The notes under the pieces: generated by a model
What the model saw: only the letters and a program-made list of their open reading frames with translations
Databases searched by the model: none
What the model was told of the DNA's origin: nothing
Shown: positions 18,344 to 27,000 of the stretch, in pieces
How the letters are laid out: every line of letters starts with the position of its first letter
Numbering within the stretch: the first letter of the stretch is position 1
Translations under genes and position numbers: made by a program
Assembly (NCBI GenBank): GCA_900604495.1
Contig: UWOR01000013.1
Span: forward strand, 28,301 to 92,300
Reading direction: 5' to 3'
Origin: Desulfovibrio sp. Marseille-P6017
GTDB lineage: Bacteria; Bacillota_A; Clostridia; Peptostreptococcales; Peptostreptococcaceae
Length of the DNA stretch: 64,000 nt

Positions 18344-18904
18344 TTATCCATTATATTTATTCATAGCTAAATCAATATTTTCTCTTATCATTACATCTAT
18401 TGCTTTAGCTGCTTTTTCTAGTCCTAATTCTACATCATCATTTTCTTCTTTTCTAAATCTTGAAAGAACAAAGTCTGCTAAATCTTGACCTGGTCTAGGT
18501 TTTGATACACCCACTCTTACTCTTGGGAAATCATTAGAACCTAAACACTTTGTAATAGATCTCATTCCATTATGAGTTCCACCACTTCCTTTTTTTCTTA
18601 TTCTTATTTTACCAACATCTAAATCTATGTCATCATATACTACTATTATATTTTCCATATCTACTTTATAGTAATTATAGATGTCTATTAAAGTTTCTCC
18701 ACTTAAATTCATATATGTTTGTGGTTTTACTAGAAGAACTTTTTCATTTCCAACTCTTCCTTCTCCTATTAATGCCTTATGTTTTATTTTCGATACACTT
18801 ATGCCATATTCCTTCGCTAAAATATCTATAACATCAAATCCTACGTTATGTCTTGTTCTCTCATATTGTTTTCCTGGATTTCCTAATCCTACTACTACAT
18901 ACAT
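18344..18904 (-). CDS. pth: Peptidyl-tRNA hydrolase
   Basis: Releases tRNA from dropped-off peptidyl-tRNA. The 186-residue product carries the family signature [23 protein letters not shown], including catalytic His-19 or its equivalent, and the [12 protein letters not shown] motif near residue 106. AAAGGAGG precedes the ATG. It sits between mfd and the second prepilin peptidase, 14 bases from the latter's end, so it could be read from the pilus side. Confidence 0.96.
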   Translation of the reverse strand: MYVVVGLGNPGKQYERTRHNVGFDVIDILAKEYGISVSKIKHKALIGEGRVGNEKVLLVKPQTYMNLSGETLIDIYNYYKVDMENIIVVYDDIDLDVGKIRIRKKGSGGTHNGMRSITKCLGSNDFPRVRVGVSKPRPGQDLADFVLSRFRKEENDDVELGLEKAAKAIDVMIRENIDLAMNKYNG

Positions 18905-18918
18905 ATTTTATCCTCCTT

Positions 18919-19557
18919 TTATAATACTCTATTTACTATATTAAAATAGCTTATTAATAAGCTATTTCCTGTAAGTATTATTAATATTGTTGCTAATGAT
19001 ATAAATGGTGCAAATGGTATATTTTCTTTTATTGATTTCTTTTTTGTCAAAATCATGTATATACAATATATAAATGCTACTATGTAAGATAAAAATATCA
19101 AATATACGCTATAATTATGACCTAATGTAAGAGAGCATAATACAAATAGGCCTATATCTCCATCGCCTAGACCTTTGGTTATTTTAGCTAAAATAAATGA
19201 AATTATGAACCCTATTAATGGTGCACTTATATGTGTATTAAAATCTTTTTCCATATTCATTGAGCTTATTAAAATTACACCTTGAATAATTATACCACTA
19301 AGTACGCTTATATCATATATATAACTATTCTGATAGGCAATTATTGATATAACTAATAAAAAAGGAATTATGAATATGTATCTTATAGCATCTGGCGTTA
19401 ATCCGTATTTTTGGTAAATTAATATAGATAGTGATATAGTGAGAAAATATATTATAGATGTATTATATGTAATTTTATTTATTTCTTTGCTTTTTATGTG
19501 TAAATATTTATTTGTAAAATAGGCTAAAATTGTTGATATCGTTATAGTATAAATCAT
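18919..19557 (-). CDS. pilD2: Second, short A24-family prepilin peptidase
   Basis: Aspartic protease that trims class III signal peptides of pilins. The 212-residue protein is all membrane helices and keeps the catalytic GxGD-type motif (KGLGDGDIGLF, near residues 128-138). It lacks the N-terminal cytoplasmic domain with paired cysteines that methylates the new N-terminus in full-length PilD. The first catalytic Asp is expected around residue 80 (NSYIYDISV), where the usual IPD context is not seen. It is the last gene of the pilus region, with no terminator before pth. It could be a dedicated peptidase for a subset of pilins, or a degenerate copy. Confidence 0.8.
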   Translation of the reverse strand: MIYTITISTILAYFTNKYLHIKSKEINKITYNTSIIYFLTISLSILIYQKYGLTPDAIRYIFIIPFLLVISIIAYQNSYIYDISVLSGIIIQGVILISSMNMEKDFNTHISAPLIGFIISFILAKITKGLGDGDIGLFVLCSLTLGHNYSVYLIFLSYIVAFIYCIYMILTKKKSIKENIPFAPFISLATILIILTGNSLLISYFNIVNRVL

Positions 19558-19640
19558 ACATTATTTTTTATGTATTAGTAAGTAGGATTTAGTTTTATAT
19601 TTTAATTTTTAATTAATATTGATTTTTTTATACTATAAAT

Positions 19641-19670
19641 AAAAAGAATCTCAAGTTTGAGATTCTTTTT
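19641..19670 (-). terminator. Intrinsic terminator after the glycosyltransferase gene
   Basis: AAAAAGAATCTCAA and TTGAGATTCTTTTT form a 14-bp stem overlapping the last codon of the glycosyltransferase. Minus-strand T-run follows. Confidence 0.85.
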
Positions 19671-21000
19671 ATTTCCATACCCTTTTTGCACCAAATAACT
19701 CTTGAACATACCCATATAAAGAAACTGGTGACATTATCATTTGATAACATAATATAAATAATGCAAATCCTATGAAGTTTTTCCTTACTCTTAGATTTAA
19801 ATTTTTAAATACGACATTGGCTTGATAATGATATAAAATCCAAAAACTAACTAATGTTAAAGGTAAAACTAACAACATCATAGGTCCTACAATATAATAC
19901 TTTTTAAAGAATAATGCTAATATTAATCCTGGTATCCAAAAGAAAGTATAACTAAAATCCATATATGGAATAATTAAATCTATTCCAGTTAAAAACTTAT
20001 AAAACATCGATGGCTGTTGCCAAGGTTTAACTTCTCTAAGACCTTCTATCATGCCTCTCGCCCATCTAGATCGTTGCTTAACAAAGTGAGATAATTTAAC
20101 TGGAACATCTGTAAAAGCTACTGCCATAGGCTCAAAATATACTCTATTTCCTTCACTTAATATTTTCCAAGTTAATACAATATCTTCACCTATAGCATCT
20201 GACCATCCACCTACATTTTTTACTACTTCTGTTTTATATAATGAAAAAGCACCTTGTGCTACTAAAGTACCTTGATATAATCCCTGCATTCTTTTTACTG
20301 ATGCTATACTTAAAAAGTAATCCCATTCCTGTATTTTCGCTAATAAATTTTCCCTACTATTTCTAACTAACATAGAACCTGCTACTGCACAAACATCATC
20401 TGGTGATGTTTTAACTCTAGAAACTAGATATTTTATTGCGCTTTTATGAATTATAGTATCAGCATCTAATGTCATTACATATTTTGTTTTCACATATTTT
20501 AATCCATAATTAAGAGCATTAAATTTACCTGGTTTTGATTCATGTAGTAGCATAATATCCATATTTAATTCTTTTTTAGCTCTTTCAACTTCTTTACTTG
20601 TGTTATCTGAAGAATTATTATCTATAACTATCGTATGAATTTTCCCCTTATAATCTTGATTTTTTACATATCTTAAAGTTTCAAATATTCCAATTTCTTC
20701 GTTATAAGCTGAAATTATCAAGGTTACTTCATCTCTAGGGTCTAGTACTTTTAATTTGGGTTGTTTGTCTAATATTAAACTTCCAACTAGAAATGCGTTC
20801 ATGAATCCTGGTACATATGCTACCCCTGCTATTATTATAAATGCTATAAGTGGTGTTGTTATTGATGATAATTCATTTAACCATAATTTTGATACTTCAT
20901 AAGAAAATATAACCCAAAGTATACTTATTAATATACTTATAAAGAATTTAGTTTTTACACTTAAATAAAAACCGTTATTTTTATTTATCGTATTATTCAT
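19669..21000 (-). CDS. Membrane processive-type family 2 glycosyltransferase inside the pilus locus
   Basis: Predicted to polymerise a beta-linked sugar chain from nucleotide sugars at the membrane, like cellulose, hyaluronan or poly-N-acetylglucosamine synthases. The 443-residue product has two N-terminal helices (about residues 17-75). The GT-A domain follows, with DNNSSD near 127, the DADT metal motif near 178, EDIVLTW near 268 and QRSRWARG (the QxxRW signature of processive enzymes) near 310. Three or four C-terminal helices complete it. It lies between pilD1 and pilD2 but has its own long leader and terminator, so it is a separate unit. Product sugar and any link to pilus glycosylation are unknown. 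Confidence 0.85.
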   Translation of the reverse strand: MNNTINKNNGFYLSVKTKFFISILISILWVIFSYEVSKLWLNELSSITTPLIAFIIIAGVAYVPGFMNAFLVGSLILDKQPKLKVLDPRDEVTLIISAYNEEIGIFETLRYVKNQDYKGKIHTIVIDNNSSDNTSKEVERAKKELNMDIMLLHESKPGKFNALNYGLKYVKTKYVMTLDADTIIHKSAIKYLVSRVKTSPDDVCAVAGSMLVRNSRENLLAKIQEWDYFLSIASVKRMQGLYQGTLVAQGAFSLYKTEVVKNVGGWSDAIGEDIVLTWKILSEGNRVYFEPMAVAFTDVPVKLSHFVKQRSRWARGMIEGLREVKPWQQPSMFYKFLTGIDLIIPYMDFSYTFFWIPGLILALFFKKYYIVGPMMLLVLPLTLVSFWILYHYQANVVFKNLNLRVRKNFIGFALFILCYQMIMSPVSLYGYVQELFGAKRVWK

Positions 21001-21163
21001 CTGTATCCTCCGTTGTAAAAAATATATTTGTCTGAAATCCCCCTTGATACAGATAGCAATTTATCTAAGCAGTTTGTCTTTATTTCATATATAAAACATT
21101 TATCCTTAAATAAAACCATTATATATTTTAAGTTAACATATATCTATATGTAATTTTAACCAT
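21001..21163 (-). other. 160-base leader of the glycosyltransferase gene, possibly structured
   Basis: No ORF fits here. Near the gene the RNA contains possible short pairings (GAAAT with ATTTC, AGATA with TATCT around AATTGC) before a CGGAGG ribosome-binding site. I compared it by eye with both c-di-GMP riboswitch classes and saw no match to either core. Confidence 0.35.
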
Positions 21164-21194
21164 AAAAAAATAAGGTACCTTTATAGATACCTTA
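21164..21194 (-). terminator. Intrinsic terminator after pilD1
   Basis: TAAGGTA and TACCTTA pair around a ten-base loop, followed by seven T on the minus strand. The stem ends four bases from the pilD1 stop. Confidence 0.75.
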
Positions 21195-21197
21195 TAA

Positions 21198-21977
21198 CTA
21201 TATAAATAAACTCGAATACCAATTTAATATATGATTCCCGTATAACATTGTTATTAATGCTCCTACTGAAATAAATGGACCATATGGTATCATCGAGTTA
21301 TATTCTTTATTTTTTATTTTGCTATGTAGTATTGTTATTATCCCATAAATAGCACCTACATATACACTTAGTAACACTGTCAGTAATCCACCTTTTAGTC
21401 CTAGGAAAAATCCTGTCATGGCAAAGAATTTTATATCTCCTCCACCCATAACTTCTTTTTTAACTATAAATTCTATTATATATATTATTAATAACATTCC
21501 ACCTCCAGATACTATAGCACCTACTATACTATCTTTTAAAGGTACTCCTATTCCAAATAACTTTAATACTAATGCTGATATTATTCCAAATATTATTATC
21601 TCATCTGGTATTATGTAATGGTCTATATCTATGAATGTTATTATTATTAATATTGATGCTAGTACTAAATAATATATAGTTTCTAGTGATATTGAAAATG
21701 TATTAAATACTACTAAGAATAAAATTCCAGTTAAAAATTCTACATATGCATATCTAGATGATATTTCTTTTTTGCAATATCTACATTTTCTACCTGATAT
21801 TAAGTAGCTTAATATTGGTATTAAGTCTATAGGTTTTAGTCTTGTGTTGCACGTGGGACATTTTGATGGTGGATTTACTATTGATTCATTTTCTGGAATT
21901 CTGTATATGCATACGTTAAAAAAACTTCCAAAAACTATTCCAATTATAAATATATAAAGTTGTAGTATCAATTCCAT
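21198..21977 (-). CDS. pilD1: Full-length prepilin peptidase / N-methyltransferase
   Basis: Cleaves type IV prepilins after the conserved Gly and methylates the new N-terminal residue. The product is about 259 residues. The N-terminal cytoplasmic domain holds two CxxC pairs (KCPTC and KCRYC, near residues 35-75). The catalytic aspartates are in DIDHYIIPDE near residue 118 and GGGDIKFFAM near residue 180. Six or more hydrophobic helices are seen. The frame opens at an ATG at 21989, but the ATG at 21977 has GGAG six bases upstream, so I prefer it. It directly follows pilT and ends at a terminator. Confidence 0.93.
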   Translation of the reverse strand: MELILQLYIFIIGIVFGSFFNVCIYRIPENESIVNPPSKCPTCNTRLKPIDLIPILSYLISGRKCRYCKKEISSRYAYVEFLTGILFLVVFNTFSISLETIYYLVLASILIIITFIDIDHYIIPDEIIIFGIISALVLKLFGIGVPLKDSIVGAIVSGGGMLLIIYIIEFIVKKEVMGGGDIKFFAMTGFFLGLKGGLLTVLLSVYVGAIYGIITILHSKIKNKEYNSMIPYGPFISVGALITMLYGNHILNWYSSLFI

Positions 21978-22004
21978 ATTTTTCTCCATTTTTAAATATA
22001 TTAA

Positions 22005-23065
22005 TTAGTATATTATACCAATTGATTTACTAGTAAAATCATAATCATTGCATCTACTAAGAGCCATTTCTCTTGATATTTTTCCACTTTTATATAACTT
22101 AATTAAATCTTGATCCATAGTTTGCATTCCAAATTTCATACCTGTTTGTATAGAGCTTTGAATTTGATGGTTTTTTCCTTCTCTTATAAGATTTCTTATT
22201 GCAGGTGTTACTGTCATCACTTCAAGAGCTGCTACTCTTCCTTCACCATCTGATGTTGGTATTAATTGTTGTGAAACAACTCCTTCTATTACAGTTGATA
22301 ATTGCATTCTAATTTGTTGCTGTTGTTCTGATGGAAAACTGTCTATTATTCTATCTATAGTTTTTGCTGCCCTATTGTATGTAGTGTTGAGAATACTAAA
22401 TGTCCTGTCTCTGCTGCTGTAAGGGCTATTGATATTGTTTCCGGATCACGCATTTCTCCTATTAATATTACATCTGGATCTTGACGAAGTATTGCTCTAA
22501 GTGCCGAATTAAATGATTTTGTATCATTTCCTATTTCTCTTTGATTTACTATGCTGTTTTTGTGGTTGTGTACGTATTCTATTGGATCTTCTATTGTTAT
22601 TATATGTGATTGTCTATTTGTGTTTATTATATCTAGAAGGCTTGCTAGTGTTGTAGATTTACCACTTCCTGTTGGGCCTGTTACTAATACCAATCCTTTT
22701 TGTTTTTCTGTGAATGTTTTTAATGTTTGAGGTAATCCTAGTGTGTTAAAGTTTGGTATTTCTGAACTTATTGTTCTTAGTGCTATTGCGTAGTTTCCTT
22801 TTTGTTTGTAGGCATTTACTCTGAATCGTTCTCCACTTTCTAGTGATATTGAAAAATCACATTCGCCTTCTTCTTCTATTTTTCTGAAGTTTTTTTCTGA
22901 AGTAATTTGTTGTACCATGTTTTTTGTATCTTCTGATGTTAATGTGTATTCAGATAACTTTATAAATTTTCCTTTACTTCTTACAGTTGGAACGCTCCCT
23001 ACTGTTATGTGTATATCTGATGATCTTAATTGTATTGATTTATTTAATAAGTCAAATATATTCAT
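22005..23065 (-). pseudogene. pilT: Retraction ATPase PilT, broken by a single-base frameshift
   Basis: Hexameric ATPase that powers pilus retraction. The first frame (23065 to a stop at 22355, 236 codons) holds Walker [11 protein letters not shown] near residue 127, the Walker B region [15 protein letters not shown] and the His box [13 protein letters not shown]. It then derails after HTIG. The expected continuation ([12 protein letters not shown] and on) is intact in the next frame and runs to 22005, including AIRNLIREG, which is needed for retraction in studied PilT proteins. Restoring one base near 22370, in the CCC run at 22370-22372, rebuilds a normal protein of about 353 residues. It may be a true mutation, a phase-variable site or a sequencing error. 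AAGGAG precedes the ATG at 23065. Confidence 0.88.
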
Positions 23066-23160
23066 TTATTACTCCTTATTATCTTATCAAAGTATCTATT
23101 GGTTATTCTTCTCCTAATAAATAATTTTTTAATCAAAATATTAAAATTTAGTTCATATTA

Positions 23161-23209
23161 ATTAATAAAGAACCGAAGGTAAAATATAAACCTTCGGTTC
23201 TTTATTAAT
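23161..23209 (-). terminator. Strong intrinsic terminator after the major pilin
   Basis: A perfect 20-bp inverted repeat (23161-23180 with 23190-23209) around a nine-base loop. The GC-rich core ACCTTCGGTTC is followed by T-rich sequence on the minus strand. It separates the pilin from pilT. Confidence 0.9.
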
Positions 23210-23718
23210 TATTTATCTATTCCATTTTGATTATAGTCAATTAAAACTATTTTTATTGGCTTCGCTGTAGTCCCATCTGCTGTTCCTACTTCTGCATTTG
23301 TTAAGTTTCCAAAATCAGACTTTAACTTTTCTATTCCTGCTGCATTTATTTTGCTCGTAGTAGTTATAGAAAGAACTAAATCGCTTGGTGTAGCTGATGC
23401 ACCTGATAAAACATATGAAGCTCCTAGTGGCTTTCCTAAATCATCTATTAATCCAGCAAATGCATCTGTAGATGTATTCGTTCCCACTGTAGTCTTCGGT
23501 GAGTTTCCATCAGTTGGATACGCTCCTGTATCAGCATAACTTGTTGCTGCTGCTGATTTTATAGCACTTATATCTGATTCTAATTCTGAAATTCTTGCCT
23601 TTTGTATATTATTGAATAATGCTGGTACTGCTACTACTGCTAATATACCTATAATAGCTATTACTACTAATAATTCCACTAATGTGAAACCTTTATTATT
23701 TTTCTTTTTGTTTAACAT
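23209..23718 (-). CDS. pilA: Major type IV pilin
   Basis: Structural subunit of the pilus. The 169-residue prepilin has a short basic leader MLNKKKNNKG, cleavage after Gly-10 and the mature start FTLVELLVVIAIIGILAVVAVPALF with Glu-5 in place. The C-terminal globular part is small, rich in Ser/Thr/Ala and ends in DYNQNGIDK. No cysteine pair is visible. It is expressed on its own: promoter, c-di-GMP-II riboswitch and terminator lie upstream and a very strong terminator lies immediately downstream. This suits a subunit needed in large excess. The ribosome-binding site is GGAGGG. Confidence 0.95.
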   Translation of the reverse strand: MLNKKKNNKGFTLVELLVVIAIIGILAVVAVPALFNNIQKARISELESDISAIKSAAATSYADTGAYPTDGNSPKTTVGTNTSTDAFAGLIDDLGKPLGASYVLSGASATPSDLVLSITTTSKINAAGIEKLKSDFGNLTNAEVGTADGTTAKPIKIVLIDYNQNGIDK

Positions 23719-23775
23719 AATTTCCCTCCAAAATTTATCATAATTTTCTCACTGGAATAACCCCTTTGAAAACAT

Positions 23776-23820
23776 AAAAAATGACTATTATGCTTTGTCT
23801 AAAACAAAATCTTAATAGCC
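23776..23820 (-). terminator. Riboswitch-controlled terminator before pilA
   Basis: GGCTATTA pairs with TAATAGTC and an inner TTTTGT/ACAAAG extends the stem, followed by six T on the minus strand. Its 5' arm is the 3' end of the c-di-GMP-II aptamer, so ligand binding should prevent it from forming. Confidence 0.8.
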
Positions 23821-23890
23821 GGTTGCACCACTTACTCTACATATTCCAGGTGCCCAAATAAAGAATATGTTTCTCCGTATCTCATTCCAT
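23814..23890 (-). ncRNA. c-di-GMP-II riboswitch upstream of pilA
   Basis: The minus-strand RNA has the class II core GGGCACC ... GTGGTGCAACCGGC. The stem ACATATTC/GAATATGT (8 bp, perfect) and GCACC/GGTGC match the known class II fold. The 3' part feeds a terminator, so it looks like an ON switch: c-di-GMP should permit pilA transcription. The P1 stem is poorly defined here. It differs from the copy before pilB by paired changes that keep both stems. Confidence 0.9.
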
Positions 23891-23901
23891 TTTATACCAA
23901 A

Positions 23902-23930
23902 ATTGTATCATTTATTACATTCTTTAGCAA
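23902..23930 (-). promoter_or_regulatory. Sigma-A-type promoter for pilA
   Basis: TTGCTA (23925-23930), a 17-base spacer and TACAAT (23902-23907) on the minus strand, just upstream of the riboswitch. Confidence 0.75.
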
Positions 23931-23992
23931 GCATTTTTATACTTATTATTAAGTCGAAATTATACTTTTGTATTATTTATAATTTTACAAAA

Positions 23993-24030
23993 TAAAATAA
24001 GATAACTTTTAAAATTAAAAGTTACCTTAT
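23993..24030 (-). terminator. Terminator at the end of the pilB operon
   Basis: ATAAGGTAACTTTTAA pairs with TTAAAAGTTATCTTAT (one mismatch), followed by TTTATTTTG on the minus strand. It separates the large surface protein gene from the pilA unit. Confidence 0.75.
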
Positions 24031-24052
24031 CAATAAAAATTAATTTATATTT

Positions 24053-27000
24053 TTAAAATAAGTCAGGTAATTCCTGTGATTGTAAATTTAATTTAACATC
24101 TTTACTATTTATAATATTCCCGCTTGAATTAAATAAACTAGCTCGAATAGTTCCATCAGATATTGACTTTACACTATATGTAACTATATATTTGCCAGGA
24201 TTAAAGTTTTTAAGTTCAATGTATCCAGAATCTTGATCTATAGTTATACTCACATTATTATCTCTACCTTGTATTTCGCCATTTTCATTACATTTATATA
24301 CAAGCACGCTACTACTATTAACATCTATATCATTATCAAGTAATATATTTAGAATATTATTTTCATTCCTTATATCTATACTTATACCCAGTGTATAATA
24401 CATATTTTTCATTATATTAACTTGCTGGCTTCCTATTGTAGAATTATTTTCATATTTACCATGAGCTATTATTTCACTGGAATCTATGACACTTACTGTC
24501 GTTCCATTAAAATAATCCTTTTTCCATAAATATCCTGATGTTTCATCTAGTGTTACATCTCCATAATTAATATATCCACTATTTTCTTCAAATACAATCT
24601 CTTGTATTGTCTTGGCTTTAACCGACACATTTATATTTACAACATCAGCTTCATACTTCCATTCACTTTTTGATCCAGTTTTATTCAACCTGTAATTAAT
24701 ACTAAATACGCCACCTAAATCTTCATTACTATTTATATATTCTAGTCCATCTGGAAGCACATCACTTAATCTAATATCCTTTATAGTTAATGATTCTGGT
24801 ATATTACCTTTATTTTTTAATTCATTTCCGCTTATCTTGTATAGCTCTCTAAGAGTTATATCCTTAGGATCTAATTCATAATTAATATTAAGATTATCCC
24901 CCACGCTGACTTGATATACATCAGTACTCTTAGTTAAGTTAAATCTATTTTCTATAGCAAACTCTCCAAACGAGCCTGTTCTTAATATATTAAATTTATC
25001 AGACTCACTATTTTTAGTTCCAACTCTATACTCAATAGTATATGTTCCTGTAACTTCCGGAAAGTTTACATTTTGTGCACCCGTAAATGTATTATTTCCT
25101 CCTTGTATAGGGTTTTTACTATTCGATGGATAGAACCAATCTGATGGTATATTAGTGTATGAGCTTGCTCCATCTTTTTTATATTTTATTTCTAAAGCTG
25201 CGCTTCCTCCCCAGTTAAAATATTCTATATATATAGGATAATATTTATCCTTTTCTAAATAAATACTTTCATTACTATATATAGACCATGCTCCTCTTGG
25301 GGTAAAGTCATTTGCAATAACTTTTGTATTTCCATTCACAGTTAACATTGCATATATTCCATCATCTGAAATAGTTTCAAAGCTATAGTTTCCACTTTCA
25401 GGTACTTTTATATATCCCCAAGTTTTTCTTGCTTCTTTATAATTATTTGCATATGCACCTACATTATGATCTTTTACAAAATAAGTTTTAGGTTGCCATC
25501 TTATAAATTGTCCATTTACTTCTACTCTGCTAACATATGGATTTATTGCACTTCCATTTTCGAACACTTCCATGCTTATATTCGCCGTATCTGAATTAAA
25601 TGCATTATTAGTATTGAAAACTAGATCTCTATTACTCCATATGCTGTTACCACTTAATGTTGGTAAGTCAGATACATCATAAGGCATCTGTGTTAGATTA
25701 CCTGGTTGATCTAGTACATCACTATCAGCATACATACCAACCCAATCTGTAGTCCCTTGATTGTTATCTTTATTTACAAATCTATATTCTAAGTAGTTAA
25801 ATGCTTGTCCCTCGAAGTTTATTTCTACGCTCGATCTTCCATAAAGTTTATATGTTTCATCATATCCATCATGGTCATATTTAATATTGTAGTTACTTGA
25901 ATTTTGTGATGAATCATATACCTTATTTATAGTTCCAGATGAATCTTTAACTGTCATCGCAACCTTATTGCCTGAGTTTAAATTCACTATAAACACCTTA
26001 GTATGTTCATTATTATCATAATTAAGATTTACATTTTTATCATCACAGTTGATATCAAATCCTGCTAGAGAGCTTATATCTACTTCATAGTTTCCAGTTT
26101 TTAGATTTCTAAATTCAGCTTTTCCAGATTCAGATATACTTGTATGACTTAAAGTATTTCCATTATGTCTAATATATGCTTCTAAATTTGATAATGATAT
26201 ACGCCTTAATGATTTTGTAATTAAGTTGTTATCTTCATTAATTAAAGACTTTAAATAACTTAAGGTAAGTGTTTCTCCACTTTCATCTCTAACTTCAATA
26301 TTGACTTTTCCTTCCTTACTACTCACATATATATATGTTGAAATATCCTTATATTCATTAAGTCCAACATTATATGATATATTAACTTTAATAGGTTCAT
26401 TTTCAAGTATATATTTAGAAGTTATTTTAATACTAACTTGTGCATTATTATTAGAAAAACTAATATTATTAATTTCACTCTCTACTTGTAGCAATTCCTC
26501 ATTATAATCTATTTTTTTTATAGATACACTATTTATTTTATTATTATCATCATATAGTTTTTGTATATTAACTGTTCCATCTATTTGATCTCCAATTAAT
26601 CCATTTACTACATCTCCACTTAACTCTAGCTGAGGTGTTTTAGAAGGCTTAAAAGTATATGTTTTTGATTCTGCTTGAGCATCTTGTGTATCCTTAGCTT
26701 CAACTGTTACTATTACATTTTTACCTGTTGAAAAATAACTTGCTGGTATAGTTACATCTATTAACTCACCTTGATTAATTAACTTTTCATTTATATTATC
26801 TATTATATTTCCATTAATTTTTACAGTAACTCTCACCTTATCATTATCTAAGTCCCTAGCGGTAGTTTTAAATTGATAATCTTGAGCTTCTGGAACTTCT
26901 ATAATTATTCCATCATCTATACTACTTTCTATTTCTGGATTATGATTAGCTCCTCTTTCAGCTTTTACGATTGTATTTATAAATAATCTTAATTCATCAT

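Noticed and set aside
21001..21163. A third c-di-GMP riboswitch before the glycosyltransferase
   Set aside because: Neither the GGGCAC/GTGCAACCG core of class II nor the class I core was found.
22005..22307. Separate small gene after pilT
   Set aside because: Its sequence is the missing C-terminal part of PilT; the apparent Met start is internal.
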